The position numbers were made by a program, and so were the translations under genes. The notes under the pieces are model-generated. The model was not told the DNA's origin. It was given only the letters and a program-made list of their open reading frames with translations, and ran no database searches. A stretch of 19,732 bases of DNA from an uncultured Ideonella sp. (GTDB taxonomy: Bacteria; Pseudomonadota; Gammaproteobacteria; Burkholderiales; Burkholderiaceae), in contig CAMLGG010000077.1 of assembly GCA_946479475.1 (NCBI GenBank), positions 1 through 19,732 of the forward strand, read 5' to 3'. The first letter of the stretch is position 1, and each line of letters starts with the position of its first letter. Below are positions 1 through 8,703 of this stretch, in pieces.

Positions 1-614
<614 letters not shown>

Positions 615-630
615 TGGGGGTCCCGGGGAG

Positions 631-653
631 GTCGGCAGGCTAAACTGCCTGAC
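631..653 (+). terminator. Short hairpin between rpoD and the cyclase gene, function uncertain
   Basis: GTCGGCAG (631-638) pairs with CTGCC-T-GAC (645-653), with one bulged T and a six-base loop. There is no T-run after it, so it is at best a weak or Rho-assisted terminator for rpoD. The loop and right arm contain TAAACT (641-646), which could instead be the -10 element of the next gene. Confidence 0.35.
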
Positions 654-655
654 GC

Positions 656-1612
656 ATGGCCACCATCAAGCGTCGCACCGTCCTGTTCGCGGACCTTCGC
701 GGCAGTACGGCGCTGTACGAGTCGCTCGGCAACGCCCAGGCCACCGCGGTCGTCACCCAGACGATCAACGCGCTGGCCGAACGCGTGCCCGCGATGGGCG
801 GCCAGGTCATCAAGACCCTGGGCGACGGCCTGATGGCCGTCTTCTCCGTGCCTTCGATGGCGGTGGCCAGCGCCTTGCAGATGCACGACCTGCTGGAGTC
901 CACCATCGCCGCGCCCCATGCCGCGCCGGCGGTGGCACGTCTGAAGCTGCAGATCGCGATGGCCCTGGGGGAAGTGGTCGAGGTCAACGGCGACTGCTTC
1001 GGCGATGCGGTCAACGTCGCCGCGCGCCTGCTCGACCATGCCGGCGACAACGAGACGCTGATCACCGGCGACGTCTACGACGAGCTGCCGTTCGACGCCC
1101 GAGGCAACTACCGTTCGCTGGACCGGATGCACCTGCGCGGCCGGGCCGAGCCGGTCGACGTGCACATGCTCCCTCCCCGCAGCGTGGACGCCACCGCCAC
1201 GCTGATGGAGACCCGCTTCGACCTCGCCGAGCCCGAAGGCCTCCAACTGCTCTGGCGTGACAGCGTCTACCGCTTCACGCGACCGGACCTGCCCCTGCTC
1301 ATCGGCCGCGGCTCCGCCTGCGGCCTGCAGATAGACGAGGCCCGTGTCTCCCGCACCCACGCGAGGATCGACTGGATGGGAGGCGGCCTGCAGGTGGCCG
1401 ATCTCAGCATCAATGGCACCTACGTCCGCTTTGCGGGCGACGACGAGGTGCTCAGCCTGCGCCGCGGCGCCTGCACCTTGCACGGCAGCGGCGAGATAGG
1501 CCTGGGAGGCTCGCCCAACGAGGTCGGCGTTCCGGTGCTGCAGTTCAGCGTGATGGCCAGCCTCGACGACACCGTGCCGATGCGCCTGAACCCGCCGCCC
1601 GGCCGCGCCTGA
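656..1612 (+). CDS. Class III adenylate cyclase domain fused to a C-terminal FHA domain
   Basis: This 318-residue protein is predicted to be soluble. An N-terminal class III nucleotide cyclase domain spans about residues 5-170 and a forkhead-associated (FHA) phosphothreonine-binding domain about 205-300. The cyclase residues look complete: metal-binding Asp13 (FADLRGST) and Asp57 ([11 protein letters not shown]), base-selecting Lys53 and Asp117 ([10 protein letters not shown]), and transition-state Asn120 and Arg124. Lys plus Asp at the selecting positions predicts ATP rather than GTP as substrate. The FHA core shows GR at 217-218, SRTH at 232-235 and SINGT at 251-255, all typical phosphopeptide contacts. 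No membrane segment is visible. The stop shares its last base with the hemH start codon, so the two are probably cotranscribed and translationally coupled. There is no Shine-Dalgarno sequence before the ATG. The activating signal is unknown. Confidence 0.88.
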   Translation: MATIKRRTVLFADLRGSTALYESLGNAQATAVVTQTINALAERVPAMGGQVIKTLGDGLMAVFSVPSMAVASALQMHDLLESTIAAPHAAPAVARLKLQIAMALGEVVEVNGDCFGDAVNVAARLLDHAGDNETLITGDVYDELPFDARGNYRSLDRMHLRGRAEPVDVHMLPPRSVDATATLMETRFDLAEPEGLQLLWRDSVYRFTRPDLPLLIGRGSACGLQIDEARVSRTHARIDWMGGGLQVADLSINGTYVRFAGDDEVLSLRRGACTLHGSGEIGLGGSPNEVGVPVLQFSVMASLDDTVPMRLNPPPGRA

Positions 1613-2706
1613 TGGCGGCCGGCCCTTCCTCCCCGTTCCGCCATGGCCAGCCCTCGCCGGTCGGCGTGCTGCTGGCCAACCTCGGCACGCCTGCAGCGCC
1701 CACCCCGGCTGCCCTGCGCCGGTACCTGGCCGAGTTCCTGAGCGACCCGCGGGTGGTGGAGATCCCTCGCCTCGTGTGGTGGCCCATCCTCCACGGCATC
1801 ATCCTTCGCACGCGCCCTGCCAAGTCGGCGCGGAAGTACGCCAGTGTGTGGATGCCCGAGGGTTCGCCGCTGGCGGTGTGGACCGAGCGGCAGGCCAAGC
1901 TCCTGCAGGGCTACCTCGGAGAGCGCGGCTGCCCGGTGAAGGTGAGGCCGGCCATGCGCTACGGCCAGCCCTCGATCGCCTCGGCCCTCGATGCCTTCGC
2001 GGCCGAAGGCGTCCGTCGAATCCTCGTCCTGCCGGCGTACCCGCAGTACTCGGGCGCCACCACCGCCAGCACCTTTGACGCCGTGACGGCCTGGGGCCGC
2101 CGCACCCGGTGGGTGCCCGAATTCCGTTTCATCCACCAGTACCACGACGATCCGGCGCACATCACGGCCCTGGCCGCCAGCGTCCGCGCACACTGGCAGC
2201 GCGAAGGCATTCGAGGCGAGGTACTGCTGATGAGCTTCCACGGCATGCCCGAGCGCACGTTGACCCTGGGCGACCCGTACCACTGCCAATGCCAGAAGAC
2301 GGCCCGGCTCCTCGCCGAAGCATTGGGCCTGTCGCCCTCGCAATGGAGGATCAGCTTCCAGAGCCGGTTCGGCCGCGCGAAGTGGCTGGGCCCCGCCACG
2401 GATGCAACGCTGCGTGAACTCGCTGCCACCGGCACCAGGAGCGTCGACGTGGTCTGCCCCGGCTTCGCCGCCGACTGCCTGGAGACGCTCGAGGAGATTG
2501 CCCAGGAAGGCCGCGAGACCTTTCTGCACGCCGGCGGCCAGGCCTTCAGCTACATCCCCTGCCTGAACGACGATCCCGCCGGCATGGCCGCCCTGGCCGA
2601 GCTTGCCAAGCGGCACCTGTCCGGCTGGATCGACGCTCCCCAGGGCGGCGAGGCGGAGAGAGCCGCGAGCCGCCAACGCGCGCTCGCGATGGGCGCCAGG
2701 GATTGA
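1612..2706 (+). CDS. hemH: Ferrochelatase (protoheme ferro-lyase)
   Basis: HemH inserts Fe2+ into protoporphyrin IX, the last step of classical protoheme synthesis. The 364-residue product carries the family landmarks in order: [11 protein letters not shown] near the N-terminus, [17 protein letters not shown] in the middle, MSFHGMPER with the metal-site His, [16 protein letters not shown], and [14 protein letters not shown] with the second active-site acidic region. Length is normal for proteobacterial ferrochelatases. The start ATG overlaps the upstream cyclase stop (TGATG) and has no Shine-Dalgarno sequence of its own, so translational coupling is likely. In the Burkholderiales genomes I remember, hemH lies directly before an S4-domain gene and grpE. 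Here a transporter and two-component module of about 5.4 kb separates them. Confidence 0.97.
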   Translation: MAAGPSSPFRHGQPSPVGVLLANLGTPAAPTPAALRRYLAEFLSDPRVVEIPRLVWWPILHGIILRTRPAKSARKYASVWMPEGSPLAVWTERQAKLLQGYLGERGCPVKVRPAMRYGQPSIASALDAFAAEGVRRILVLPAYPQYSGATTASTFDAVTAWGRRTRWVPEFRFIHQYHDDPAHITALAASVRAHWQREGIRGEVLLMSFHGMPERTLTLGDPYHCQCQKTARLLAEALGLSPSQWRISFQSRFGRAKWLGPATDATLRELAATGTRSVDVVCPGFAADCLETLEEIAQEGRETFLHAGGQAFSYIPCLNDDPAGMAALAELAKRHLSGWIDAPQGGEAERAASRQRALAMGARD

Positions 2707-2711
2707 GCAGC

Positions 2712-2736
2712 GAAAAGGCCGCCTCGCGGGCGGCCT
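2712..2736 (-). terminator. Intrinsic terminator for the tctCBA operon
   Basis: A perfect 8-bp GC-rich stem, AGGCCGCC (2716-2723) with GGCGGCCT (2729-2736), has a five-base loop. On the minus strand it runs into TTTTC, giving the T-run of an intrinsic terminator 22 bases past the tctA stop. hemH ends just outside on the plus strand, so the same hairpin may also slow transcription from that side, although no plus-strand T-run is present. Confidence 0.75.
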
Positions 2737-2758
2737 CGGGAGTCAGCGCAAAGGCGTG

Positions 2759-4270
2759 TCAGGCTCGCACCACCGCATCCGGCTCGTGCTGCGGCTTGAG
2801 CCAGCGCACCAGGCGCGGCAGCACCAGCACCGCCACCACGACGATCAGCAGGAACAACGACATCGGGCGCTGCACGAAGATCGACCAGTGGCCCTCGCCG
2901 ATCGAAAGCGCGTTGCGCATCTGCGCCTCGGCCAGCGGCCCCAGGATCATGCCGACCACGACCGGCGCGGTCGGGAAGTCGAAGCGGCGCATCGCCACGC
3001 CGAGCAGGCCGATCGCATACAGCAGCACCAGGTCGAAGGCCGACTGGCGCATGCCGTAGACGCCCACGGTGGCAAAGATCAGGATGCCCGCGTACAGCGG
3101 CGCCTTGGGCACCTTCAGCAGCTTCACCCAGAAGCCCACCAGAGGCAGGTTCAGCACCAGCAGCATGACGTTGCCGATGTAGAGCGAAGCGATCAGCGCC
3201 CACACGAGGGCGGCGTTGGTGTCGAACAGCTGCGGCCCCGGCTGGATGCCGTAGTTCTGGAAGGCGCCCAGCAGGATGGCGGTCGTGTTCGAGGTCGGGA
3301 TGCCCAGCGTCAGCAGCGGCATCAGCGTCGCCGTGATGGCCGCGTTGTTCGCGGCCTCCGGCCCGGCAACGCCCTCGATGGCGCCCGTCGTGCCGAACTC
3401 TTCCTTGTGCCTGGACAGCTTCTTCTCGGTCGCGTAGCTCAGGAAGGTCGGGATTTCGCTGCCTCCCGCCGGGATGGTGCCGAAGGGCACGCCGATGAAG
3501 GTAGCGCGTATCCATGCCGGCCACGAGCGCTTCCAGTCGCTGCGGCTCATGTGCACGCGGCTCATCTTGTTCTGCGACTCGGTCGACTTGCCTTCGTACA
3601 GCACGTTGTAGAGCGCCTCGCCGACGGCGAACAGGCCCACCGCGATCAGCACCACCTCGATACCGTCCATCAGCTCCGGCACGCCGCCGGTGAAGCGCGC
3701 CATGCCGGAGATCTGGTCGATGCCGACCACGCCCAGCGCCAGCCCGATGCCCAGCGCCGTCAGTCCGCGCAGCGTGCTCTGGCCCAGCACCGACGAGACC
3801 GTCGTGAACGCCAGCAGCATCAGCATGAAGTACTCGGGCGGGCCCAGCTTGACCGCGTAGTTCGCGACCAGCGGCGAGCAGAAGGTGACGATCACCGTGG
3901 CGATCGTGCCGGCGACGAAGGAGCCGATGGCCGCCGTGGCCAGCGCTGCGCCGGCGCGGCCGCTCTTGGCCATCTTGTTGCCCTCCATCGCGGTGACCAT
4001 CGAGCCGGACTCGCCCGGCGTGTTCAGCAGGATCGAGGTGGTCGAGCCGCCGTACATCGCGCCGTAGTAGATGCCGGCGAAGAAGATCATCGACGCGGTG
4101 GAGTCGACCTTCAGCGTGATGGGCAGCAGCATGGCCACCGCCGTGGCCGGACCGATGCCGGGAAGCACGCCCACGGCCGTGCCGATGATGCAGCCCAGCA
4201 GGGCCCAGAGCAGGTTCACCGGCGTGCCCGCCGTCATGAAGCCCTGCAGCAGTTGATTGAGGATATCCAT
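2759..4270 (-). CDS. tctA: Tripartite tricarboxylate transporter, large membrane subunit (TctA family)
   Basis: TctA is the large permease subunit of tripartite tricarboxylate transporters, which import citrate-like or other small carboxylates using an ion gradient and a periplasmic binding protein. The 503-residue product is strongly hydrophobic with about a dozen predicted membrane segments. It has the family signature regions [17 protein letters not shown] and [15 protein letters not shown] near the N-terminus and a second, related [17 protein letters not shown] region mid-protein. I chose the ATG giving [11 protein letters not shown] because TctA proteins usually start this way and it lies two bases after the tctB stop. 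An ATG 12 bases upstream would overlap tctB; the frame is open further but codes an unrelated basic stretch. It is the last gene of the tctCBA operon. Confidence 0.93.
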   Translation of the reverse strand: MDILNQLLQGFMTAGTPVNLLWALLGCIIGTAVGVLPGIGPATAVAMLLPITLKVDSTASMIFFAGIYYGAMYGGSTTSILLNTPGESGSMVTAMEGNKMAKSGRAGAALATAAIGSFVAGTIATVIVTFCSPLVANYAVKLGPPEYFMLMLLAFTTVSSVLGQSTLRGLTALGIGLALGVVGIDQISGMARFTGGVPELMDGIEVVLIAVGLFAVGEALYNVLYEGKSTESQNKMSRVHMSRSDWKRSWPAWIRATFIGVPFGTIPAGGSEIPTFLSYATEKKLSRHKEEFGTTGAIEGVAGPEAANNAAITATLMPLLTLGIPTSNTTAILLGAFQNYGIQPGPQLFDTNAALVWALIASLYIGNVMLLVLNLPLVGFWVKLLKVPKAPLYAGILIFATVGVYGMRQSAFDLVLLYAIGLLGVAMRRFDFPTAPVVVGMILGPLAEAQMRNALSIGEGHWSIFVQRPMSLFLLIVVVAVLVLPRLVRWLKPQHEPDAVVRA

Positions 4271-4272
4271 CG

Positions 4273-4767
4273 TCACAACCATCCGGTCGAGGTGAGGCCA
4301 GGCAGGCCGATCGACAGCAACTGCGTGAACATCCAGTAGACCGGCGCGGAGATCGCCAGGCCGATCAGCACATCGACCGCGATCGCGCGGGCGCCGGCGC
4401 CTCGCACGCCCTCGGCCCACTTGAAGCCCCGCGCGGCCAGCACGAAGCACAGGGTGCACGACAGGATGAAGCCGATGGTCGTGATCAGCGCCGCGTTGGC
4501 CAGGATGCCGACGCTCACCCAGGCGAAGCCGACCCAGTCACCTCGTTCGGCGCCGGGGGCCTCCTCCATGTTGCGGAAGCCGCCGCTGGCGGCCTCCCAC
4601 AGCAGCCAGGCTCCGCAGACCGCGAGCATCACCCCCACCAGCAGAGGCAGGAAGTTCGGTCCGACACCGGCGTAGCCGGCATCGGAGCTGAGCTGGAAAC
4701 CGCCGATCAGGTACAGCGCGCCGGCGGCCAGCACCGCCGCAGCGAGCATTGCATGTCTGGCGACCAT
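4273..4767 (-). CDS. tctB: Tripartite tricarboxylate transporter, small membrane subunit (TctB family)
   Basis: This is the small integral membrane partner of TctA. The 164-residue product has about four predicted membrane segments: residues near the N-terminus (MLAAAVLAAGALYLIGGF), PNFLPLLVGVMLAVCGAWLLW, a pair around VSVGILANAALITTIGFILSC, and a C-terminal one around VLIGLAISAPVYWMF. The layout and the GVGPNFLPLLVG motif match TctB, a family with weak sequence conservation, so position between tctC and tctA is part of the evidence. An ATG 19 codons upstream is rejected because it would run into the repeat-like spacer. The stop lies two bases before the preferred tctA start, implying coupled translation. 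Confidence 0.9.
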   Translation of the reverse strand: MVARHAMLAAAVLAAGALYLIGGFQLSSDAGYAGVGPNFLPLLVGVMLAVCGAWLLWEAASGGFRNMEEAPGAERGDWVGFAWVSVGILANAALITTIGFILSCTLCFVLAARGFKWAEGVRGAGARAIAVDVLIGLAISAPVYWMFTQLLSIGLPGLTSTGWL

Positions 4768-4916
4768 GTCAGTTGCTCGCGTCCAAGCTGCGGCACAGGC
4801 GCCAAGTAGCGCCAACCCAACCAAGGGATTTGCGCGGATCCGGCTTCGCCGGTCCGCTGCAAAAGCCCCCGCGGGGGGCAGCGACCGGAAGGGAGCGTGG
4901 GGGCGTTATCCACATG
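4768..4916 (-). repeat. Spacer between tctC and tctB containing a repeat-like, hairpin-rich element
   Basis: This 149-base gap is unusual inside an otherwise tight operon. It holds CCCCCGCGGGGG (4866-4877, a perfect palindrome), an outer pair GCCCCC (4865-4870) with GGGGGC (4899-4904), and a strong 10-bp hairpin: GCGGA-T-CCGGC (4834-4844), loop TTC, GCCGGTCCGC (4848-4857). The composition resembles short intergenic repeats I remember in Burkholderiales, such as CGCTGCCCCCCG next to CCCCCACGC. Only one copy lies in this window, so repeat status is inferred. It may protect the upstream tctC message from 3' decay and set a higher level of binding protein than permease. Confidence 0.55.
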
Positions 4917-5879
4917 TCAGATCATTCCCGCCTTGACCATGATGGCGCGCAGGCCGGCGAACTCGTCGTCCACGAACTTGTCGAACTCGGGGCTGGTCAT
5001 GAGGGCCGGCGTCCAGCCGTTCTTCTCGAGCGCCTCCGCCCAGGCCTTGCTCTTGGTGGCCTTGACGATCATGTCGACCAGCGCCTTCTTCTGCTCGGCC
5101 GAGATGCCGGGGGCGCCGTACACGCCGCGCCAGTTGCCGATCACCACATTGATCCCCTGCTCCTTGAGCGTGGGCACGTTGATGCCCTTCAGGCGAGTCT
5201 CCGAGGTGACGCCGATCGCGCGCATCTTGCCCGCCTCGATGTAGCTCTGGAACTCGCTGTAGCCGCTGCCGCCGATGGTGACGTTTCCGCCCAGGATGGC
5301 CGCAGTCGCCTCGCCGCCCCCACGGAAGGGTACGTAGTTGATCTTGGCGGCGTCGACGCCCGCTTCACGGGCAATCATCGCCGCCGCCACGTGCTCGGTG
5401 GAGCCGCGGGAGCCGCCGCCCCACTTGACGCTTCCCGGGTCCTTCTTCATCTGGTCGACGACGTCCTTCATCGTCTTGAAGGGTGAATCGGCCGGCAGAA
5501 CGAAGACGTTGTATTCGCTGGTCAGGCGCGCCAGCGGCGTGGCCTGCGACAGGCTGACCGGCGGCTTGCCGGTGATGATGCCGCCGAGCATGACCGCGCC
5601 CATCACCATGAGGGCGTTGGGATCGCCCTTGCTGGCATTGACGAACTGGGCCAGGCCGAGCGCGCCCGCGGCGCCGCCCTTGTTGTCGTAGCTGACCGTC
5701 GCGGCCACGCCGGCATCCTGCAGCGCCTTGCCCAGCGCGCGACCGGTGGTGTCCCAGCCGCCGCCGGGGTTCGCCGGGATCATCATCTTGAGGTTCGCGC
5801 CCGCGGCGAGGGCCTCCAGCGGCAGGCTGGAACTCGCGGCCAAGGCGGCCAGGGACTTCAGGAAGGTATCGCGGCGCAT
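4917..5879 (-). CDS. tctC: Tripartite tricarboxylate transporter periplasmic substrate-binding protein (TctC/Bug family)
   Basis: TctC is the periplasmic receptor that captures the substrate and delivers it to TctA/TctB. The 320-residue product begins with a cleavable signal peptide (MRRDTFLKSLAALAASSS, likely cleaved near EALAAGA). RR followed by TFLK resembles a twin-arginine signal but has one extra residue, so Sec or Tat export is undecided. The mature part is a Bug-type two-lobed fold, with a PANPGGGWDTTGRAL ligand loop near its N-terminus and GGGSRGSTEH plus YVPFRGGGEA in the middle. A strong Shine-Dalgarno (AAGGAG, seven bases before the ATG) fixes this start; an ATG 63 bases upstream is rejected. 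The substrate cannot be read from sequence. It is the first gene of the operon and divergent from its probable regulators. Confidence 0.94.
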   Translation of the reverse strand: MRRDTFLKSLAALAASSSLPLEALAAGANLKMMIPANPGGGWDTTGRALGKALQDAGVAATVSYDNKGGAAGALGLAQFVNASKGDPNALMVMGAVMLGGIITGKPPVSLSQATPLARLTSEYNVFVLPADSPFKTMKDVVDQMKKDPGSVKWGGGSRGSTEHVAAAMIAREAGVDAAKINYVPFRGGGEATAAILGGNVTIGGSGYSEFQSYIEAGKMRAIGVTSETRLKGINVPTLKEQGINVVIGNWRGVYGAPGISAEQKKALVDMIVKATKSKAWAEALEKNGWTPALMTSPEFDKFVDDEFAGLRAIMVKAGMI

Positions 5880-6018
5880 CGTGTCTCCTTGGAGTTGTCG
5901 GCAAAAGTGGTGAGCCTGAATGCTCGCGGCCCGGGCTGTCATCCCGCTGTCGTTCGCCCTAGGGAAACCACGTAGGCATCACCGGAGGGTGCGTCGCCGG
6001 GTGCTAAGGTCGCCCCCC
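5880..6018. promoter_or_regulatory. Divergent control region between tctCBA and the two-component genes
   Basis: This 139-base gap separates the minus-strand transporter operon from the plus-strand regulators and must hold both promoters. The clearest structure is CCTA (5958-5961), 11 bases, TAGG (5973-5976), inside CCCTAGGGAAACCACGTAGG. This dyad could be the response-regulator operator. On the plus strand TGC-TAAGGT (6002-6010) looks like an extended -10 whose start would fall at or near the GTG of the regulator. I see no convincing -35 box on either strand. Confidence 0.45.
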
Positions 6019-6708
6019 GTGAAACTGCTGCTGATCGAGGACGACCCTGGGCTGCTGGCGACGCTGCAAAGAACGCTGGAGCGTCGCGGCATGCGAGTCT
6101 CCACCTGCAGCGATGGCGCGCGCGCGGTGGAGCGGTGGCAAGCGACCGTCCCCGACGTGGTCCTGCTGGACCTCACCCTGCCGGGCCTGGACGGCCTGCA
6201 GGTGCTCGAGCGGGCGCGCACCGCTGGCCTGGCAACGCCGGTGATCGTGCTCACCGCACGCGGCACGATTGGCGACCGAATCATCGGCCTGAACACCGGG
6301 GCGGACGACTACCTGCCCAAGCCCTTCGACCTCGACGAACTCGAGGCGCGCATCCGCGCCCTCGCCCGCCGGCACGCGCGCGCAGGCGCCACCGAAGGAG
6401 GCCTGTCCCTTGCGGCACCGGAGTTCGCGGGACTGCGCAGCGATCCCGACAGCGGTGCCGTCTACTTTCGGGGCGACCCGCTGGAGCTTCCGCCTCGCGA
6501 GGCCACCCTGCTGCGAGCGCTGCTGCAACGGCCGGGCCACGCCGTCGCGAAGGAGCGCCTGTTCGAAGCCGTCTTTCCCAACCAGCCGGAGGTGCAGCTG
6601 GAGGCCATCGAGGTGGTCGCCTATCGGCTGCGCAAGCGCCTCGCTCCCACCGGCGTCCAGCTCGTCACGCTGCGTGGCCTGGGCTACCTGCTGAAGGCAC
6701 CCGCGTGA
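6019..6708 (+). CDS. OmpR/PhoB-family response regulator, TctD-like
   Basis: This 229-residue transcriptional regulator of the OmpR class probably controls the divergent transporter operon. The receiver domain (about 1-115) has the acidic pair Glu7/Asp8, phospho-acceptor Asp51 (VVLLDLTLPGLDG), Thr79 and Lys101 (YLPKPFDLDEL), so it looks phosphorylation-competent. The C-terminal part (about 135-229) is a winged helix ending [16 protein letters not shown] chose the GTG start VKLLLIEDD because receivers begin there; the open frame upstream is arginine-rich and unlike a receiver. No Shine-Dalgarno precedes it. Its stop overlaps the kinase GTG start (GTGA). The TctD name rests on neighbourhood and should be read as family-level. 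Confidence 0.93.
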   Translation: MKLLLIEDDPGLLATLQRTLERRGMRVSTCSDGARAVERWQATVPDVVLLDLTLPGLDGLQVLERARTAGLATPVIVLTARGTIGDRIIGLNTGADDYLPKPFDLDELEARIRALARRHARAGATEGGLSLAAPEFAGLRSDPDSGAVYFRGDPLELPPREATLLRALLQRPGHAVAKERLFEAVFPNQPEVQLEAIEVVAYRLRKRLAPTGVQLVTLRGLGYLLKAPA

Positions 6709-8135
6709 TCGCCGCCTGGTGGGCACGCCGCTCGCTGCGCGACCGTCTGATGACCGGCATCCTGGTGCCGGTGCTGCTGTTCTCGGTCGTCAACACCTCG
6801 GTGCTCTACCGCGAGGCCCTGAAGGCCGCCGACACGGCCTATGACCGGACGTTGCTGGCCACTGCCAAGTCGATCGGCGACCTGCTGGAGGTCAACACCG
6901 AGGGCGACCGGCCGCACCTGAAGTCGACGGTGCTCTACTCGGCGCTCGAAGCCTTCGAGGCGGACAACCGCAGTCGCCTGTACTACCGGGTGACGGGCTT
7001 CGATGGCGAGACGGTGTCCGGCTTCGAGGGGCTGCCCCCCTGGCACGGCAAGCTGCCGATGACGGGTCCCTACGCCGCCCTGGTCGACTTCTACGACGAC
7101 CACTACCGCGGCATCCCGGTGCGCGTGGCGGTGCTGCTGCAGCCGGTCACCTGGGCCACCGGCCAGGGCATGGCGACCATCCAGGTGGCCGAGACGCTGG
7201 AGCTGCGCGAGACGCTGGCGCGCCGGCTGCTGATCGCCACCGTGTGGCGCCAGGCTGCCCTGCTGGTGCTCATCGCCGGCGTGGTGATCTTCGTCGTGCA
7301 GCGCGCGACGCGACCGGTGGGGGAGCTGAGCCGGTCGCTTCGCTCGCGGGCGGAGGGCGACCTGGCACCGCTGGACGGCGGCCCGGTGCCCCGCGAACTG
7401 GAGCCGCTGGTCGCGGCGACGAACCACCTCATGGGCCGGCTCAAGCACCTGCTGGACCACCAGAAGCGCTTCGTCAGGGATGCCTCGCACCAGCTGCGCA
7501 CGCCATTGGCCGTTCTGAAGGCCCAGGTCCAGTCGGCCCAGCGGGGCGACGTCCAGCCTGAACAGGCCTTGATCGAGATAGGCGATACCGTCGAGCGCGC
7601 CACTCTGCTGGCCAATCAGATGCTCGCCCTGGCCAAGGTCGAGCAGATCCGCCAGCACGCCGATGCGGCGGCGGTGGACTGGGCCGAGATCGTTCGCGCC
7701 GTCGCGCTCGATCTCTCGGCCCTCATCGTCGAGCACCAGCTGGACTTCGACATCGACACCCAGCCGGCGCCGGTCCGGGCGCACGAGTGGGCGCTGCGCG
7801 AGCTTTCGCGCAACCTGATCCACAACGCCATCAAGCATGGCCGCGACGGCGGGCGGCTCGCCATCCGGCTCGTCACCGATGGGCGCCATGCCGCGCTGAC
7901 GGTGTCCGACAGCGGGCCGGGCATCACACCCGACCAGCGCAGCCGCCTCTTCCAGCCTTTCTCGGCCGGCCTCGGCCAGGCCAGCACGCGCAGCGGATCG
8001 GGCCTGGGCCTGGCCATCTGCCACGAGATCGTCACCAGCCTGGGCGGCCAGATCGAGCTCGACAACCGGGTCGTGCAAGCAAGCGTCGAGGGAGTGGACG
8101 CCACCGTGCGGCTGCCGCTGGCGCCGTCCCGATGA
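6705..8135 (+). CDS. Membrane sensor histidine kinase, TctE/QseC-like
   Basis: This is the partner kinase of the upstream regulator, 476 residues. A first membrane helix (about 15-37, [14 protein letters not shown]) is followed by a periplasmic sensor region of roughly 140 residues. A second helix (about 183-200, [14 protein letters not shown]), a HAMP-like linker, and the dimerisation domain with His262 in [14 protein letters not shown] come next. The ATPase domain has the N box ([10 protein letters not shown], about 370-379), DSGPGI and GSGLGLAIC. All key residues are present. The start is a GTG that overlaps the regulator stop by three bases, immediately before [10 protein letters not shown]; the longer open frame upstream simply reads through the regulator in another frame. 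The sensed ligand is presumably the carboxylate imported by TctABC, which is inference. Confidence 0.93.
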   Translation: MIAAWWARRSLRDRLMTGILVPVLLFSVVNTSVLYREALKAADTAYDRTLLATAKSIGDLLEVNTEGDRPHLKSTVLYSALEAFEADNRSRLYYRVTGFDGETVSGFEGLPPWHGKLPMTGPYAALVDFYDDHYRGIPVRVAVLLQPVTWATGQGMATIQVAETLELRETLARRLLIATVWRQAALLVLIAGVVIFVVQRATRPVGELSRSLRSRAEGDLAPLDGGPVPRELEPLVAATNHLMGRLKHLLDHQKRFVRDASHQLRTPLAVLKAQVQSAQRGDVQPEQALIEIGDTVERATLLANQMLALAKVEQIRQHADAAAVDWAEIVRAVALDLSALIVEHQLDFDIDTQPAPVRAHEWALRELSRNLIHNAIKHGRDGGRLAIRLVTDGRHAALTVSDSGPGITPDQRSRLFQPFSAGLGQASTRSGSGLGLAICHEIVTSLGGQIELDNRVVQASVEGVDATVRLPLAPSR

Positions 8136-8149
8136 GGGAAAATCGCGCC

Positions 8150-8575
8150 GTGAAGGAACCCAAGCTGAGCGCCGAACCCGTCCGACTGGACAAGTGGTTG
8201 TGGGCCGCGCGATTTTTCAAGACCCGGGCCCTGGCGGTGGAAGCCATCGGCAAGAACCGCATCGAGGTCAACGGACAACCCGCGAAGCCCTCGCGCGACC
8301 TGAAGATCGGAGACCGGGTCAGCGTACGCGAGCCGGGCATGCCGCCACGCACGATCGAGGTGCTCGGCCTGAGCGAGATCCGCGGGCCGGCCCCCGTGGC
8401 CCAGGCGCTCTACGCCGAGACGCAGGAAAGTCTGGCCGCGCGGGAGGCGGCGAGGGAAAGCCGCCGCCAGGGCATCGAGCCGGCCCAGGCCATCGAGCAC
8501 GGCCGCCCCACCAAGCGCGATCGGCGCCAGCTGGCCGAGTGGGACCGCTGGAGCGCCTCGGCCGAAGACAACTAG
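8150..8575 (+). CDS. hslR: S4-domain RNA-binding protein, Hsp15 (HslR) family
   Basis: Hsp15 binds 50S subunits that still carry a nascent chain after abortive dissociation and helps recycle them. The 141-residue product opens with an S4 RNA-binding domain (about 10-75: [19 protein letters not shown] through [17 protein letters not shown]). The C-terminal half is basic and charged ([15 protein letters not shown]), as in the family. An in-frame ATG at 8132 overlaps the kinase stop. I prefer the GTG at 8150 because the extra codons (AGG, AAT) are unlike the gene, and GAGGGA lies about ten bases before the GTG. Both starts are possible. It follows the kinase closely but belongs functionally with grpE-dnaK-dnaJ downstream. 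Confidence 0.88.
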   Translation: MKEPKLSAEPVRLDKWLWAARFFKTRALAVEAIGKNRIEVNGQPAKPSRDLKIGDRVSVREPGMPPRTIEVLGLSEIRGPAPVAQALYAETQESLAAREAARESRRQGIEPAQAIEHGRPTKRDRRQLAEWDRWSASAEDN

Positions 8576-8631
8576 CCGGCCCGCACCAGCACAGATCAGC
8601 GGATTTCTCGCGCTCCGGCGCCAAAATCCCT

Positions 8632-8659
8632 CTTGAACCGGGGGAAAACGGCCCCAATT
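8632..8659 (+). promoter_or_regulatory. Sigma-32 (heat-shock) promoter of grpE-dnaK-dnaJ
   Basis: CTTGAA (8632-8637) and CCCCAATT (8652-8659) are separated by 14 bases. The RpoH consensus is CTTGAA, 11-15 bases, CCCCATNT, so the spacing is correct with a single mismatch in the -10 element. Transcription would begin near 8666, leaving a leader of roughly 38 bases before the grpE ATG. The rest of the 128-base hslR-grpE gap shows nothing else I can support, and no CIRCE repeat. Confidence 0.8.
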
Positions 8660-8703
8660 GGCCTTCCGAACCCGCAATCGAAGCCTTCGAACGACTGCCG
8701 ACG

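Noticed and set aside
1420..2676. A 418-codon minus-strand frame opposite hemH
   Set aside because: Shadow of hemH with no recognisable domain.
2603..4339. A 578-codon plus-strand frame opposite tctA
   Set aside because: Rich in His/Arg/Gln/Asp with no domain or membrane pattern; the minus strand encodes a full TctA.
4271..4459. Longer N-terminus for TctA
   Set aside because: The added residues are basic and unlike the family, and they lie inside tctB in a different frame.
6135..6704. Upstream extension of the kinase frame, suggesting a fusion
   Set aside because: It reads the regulator gene in another frame and is Arg/Pro/Ala-rich; the kinase starts at the GTG overlapping the regulator stop.
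8576..8703. CIRCE (HrcA) operator before grpE
   Set aside because: No TTAGCACTC-N9-GAGTGCTAA type inverted repeat is present; the sigma-32 promoter explains heat control.
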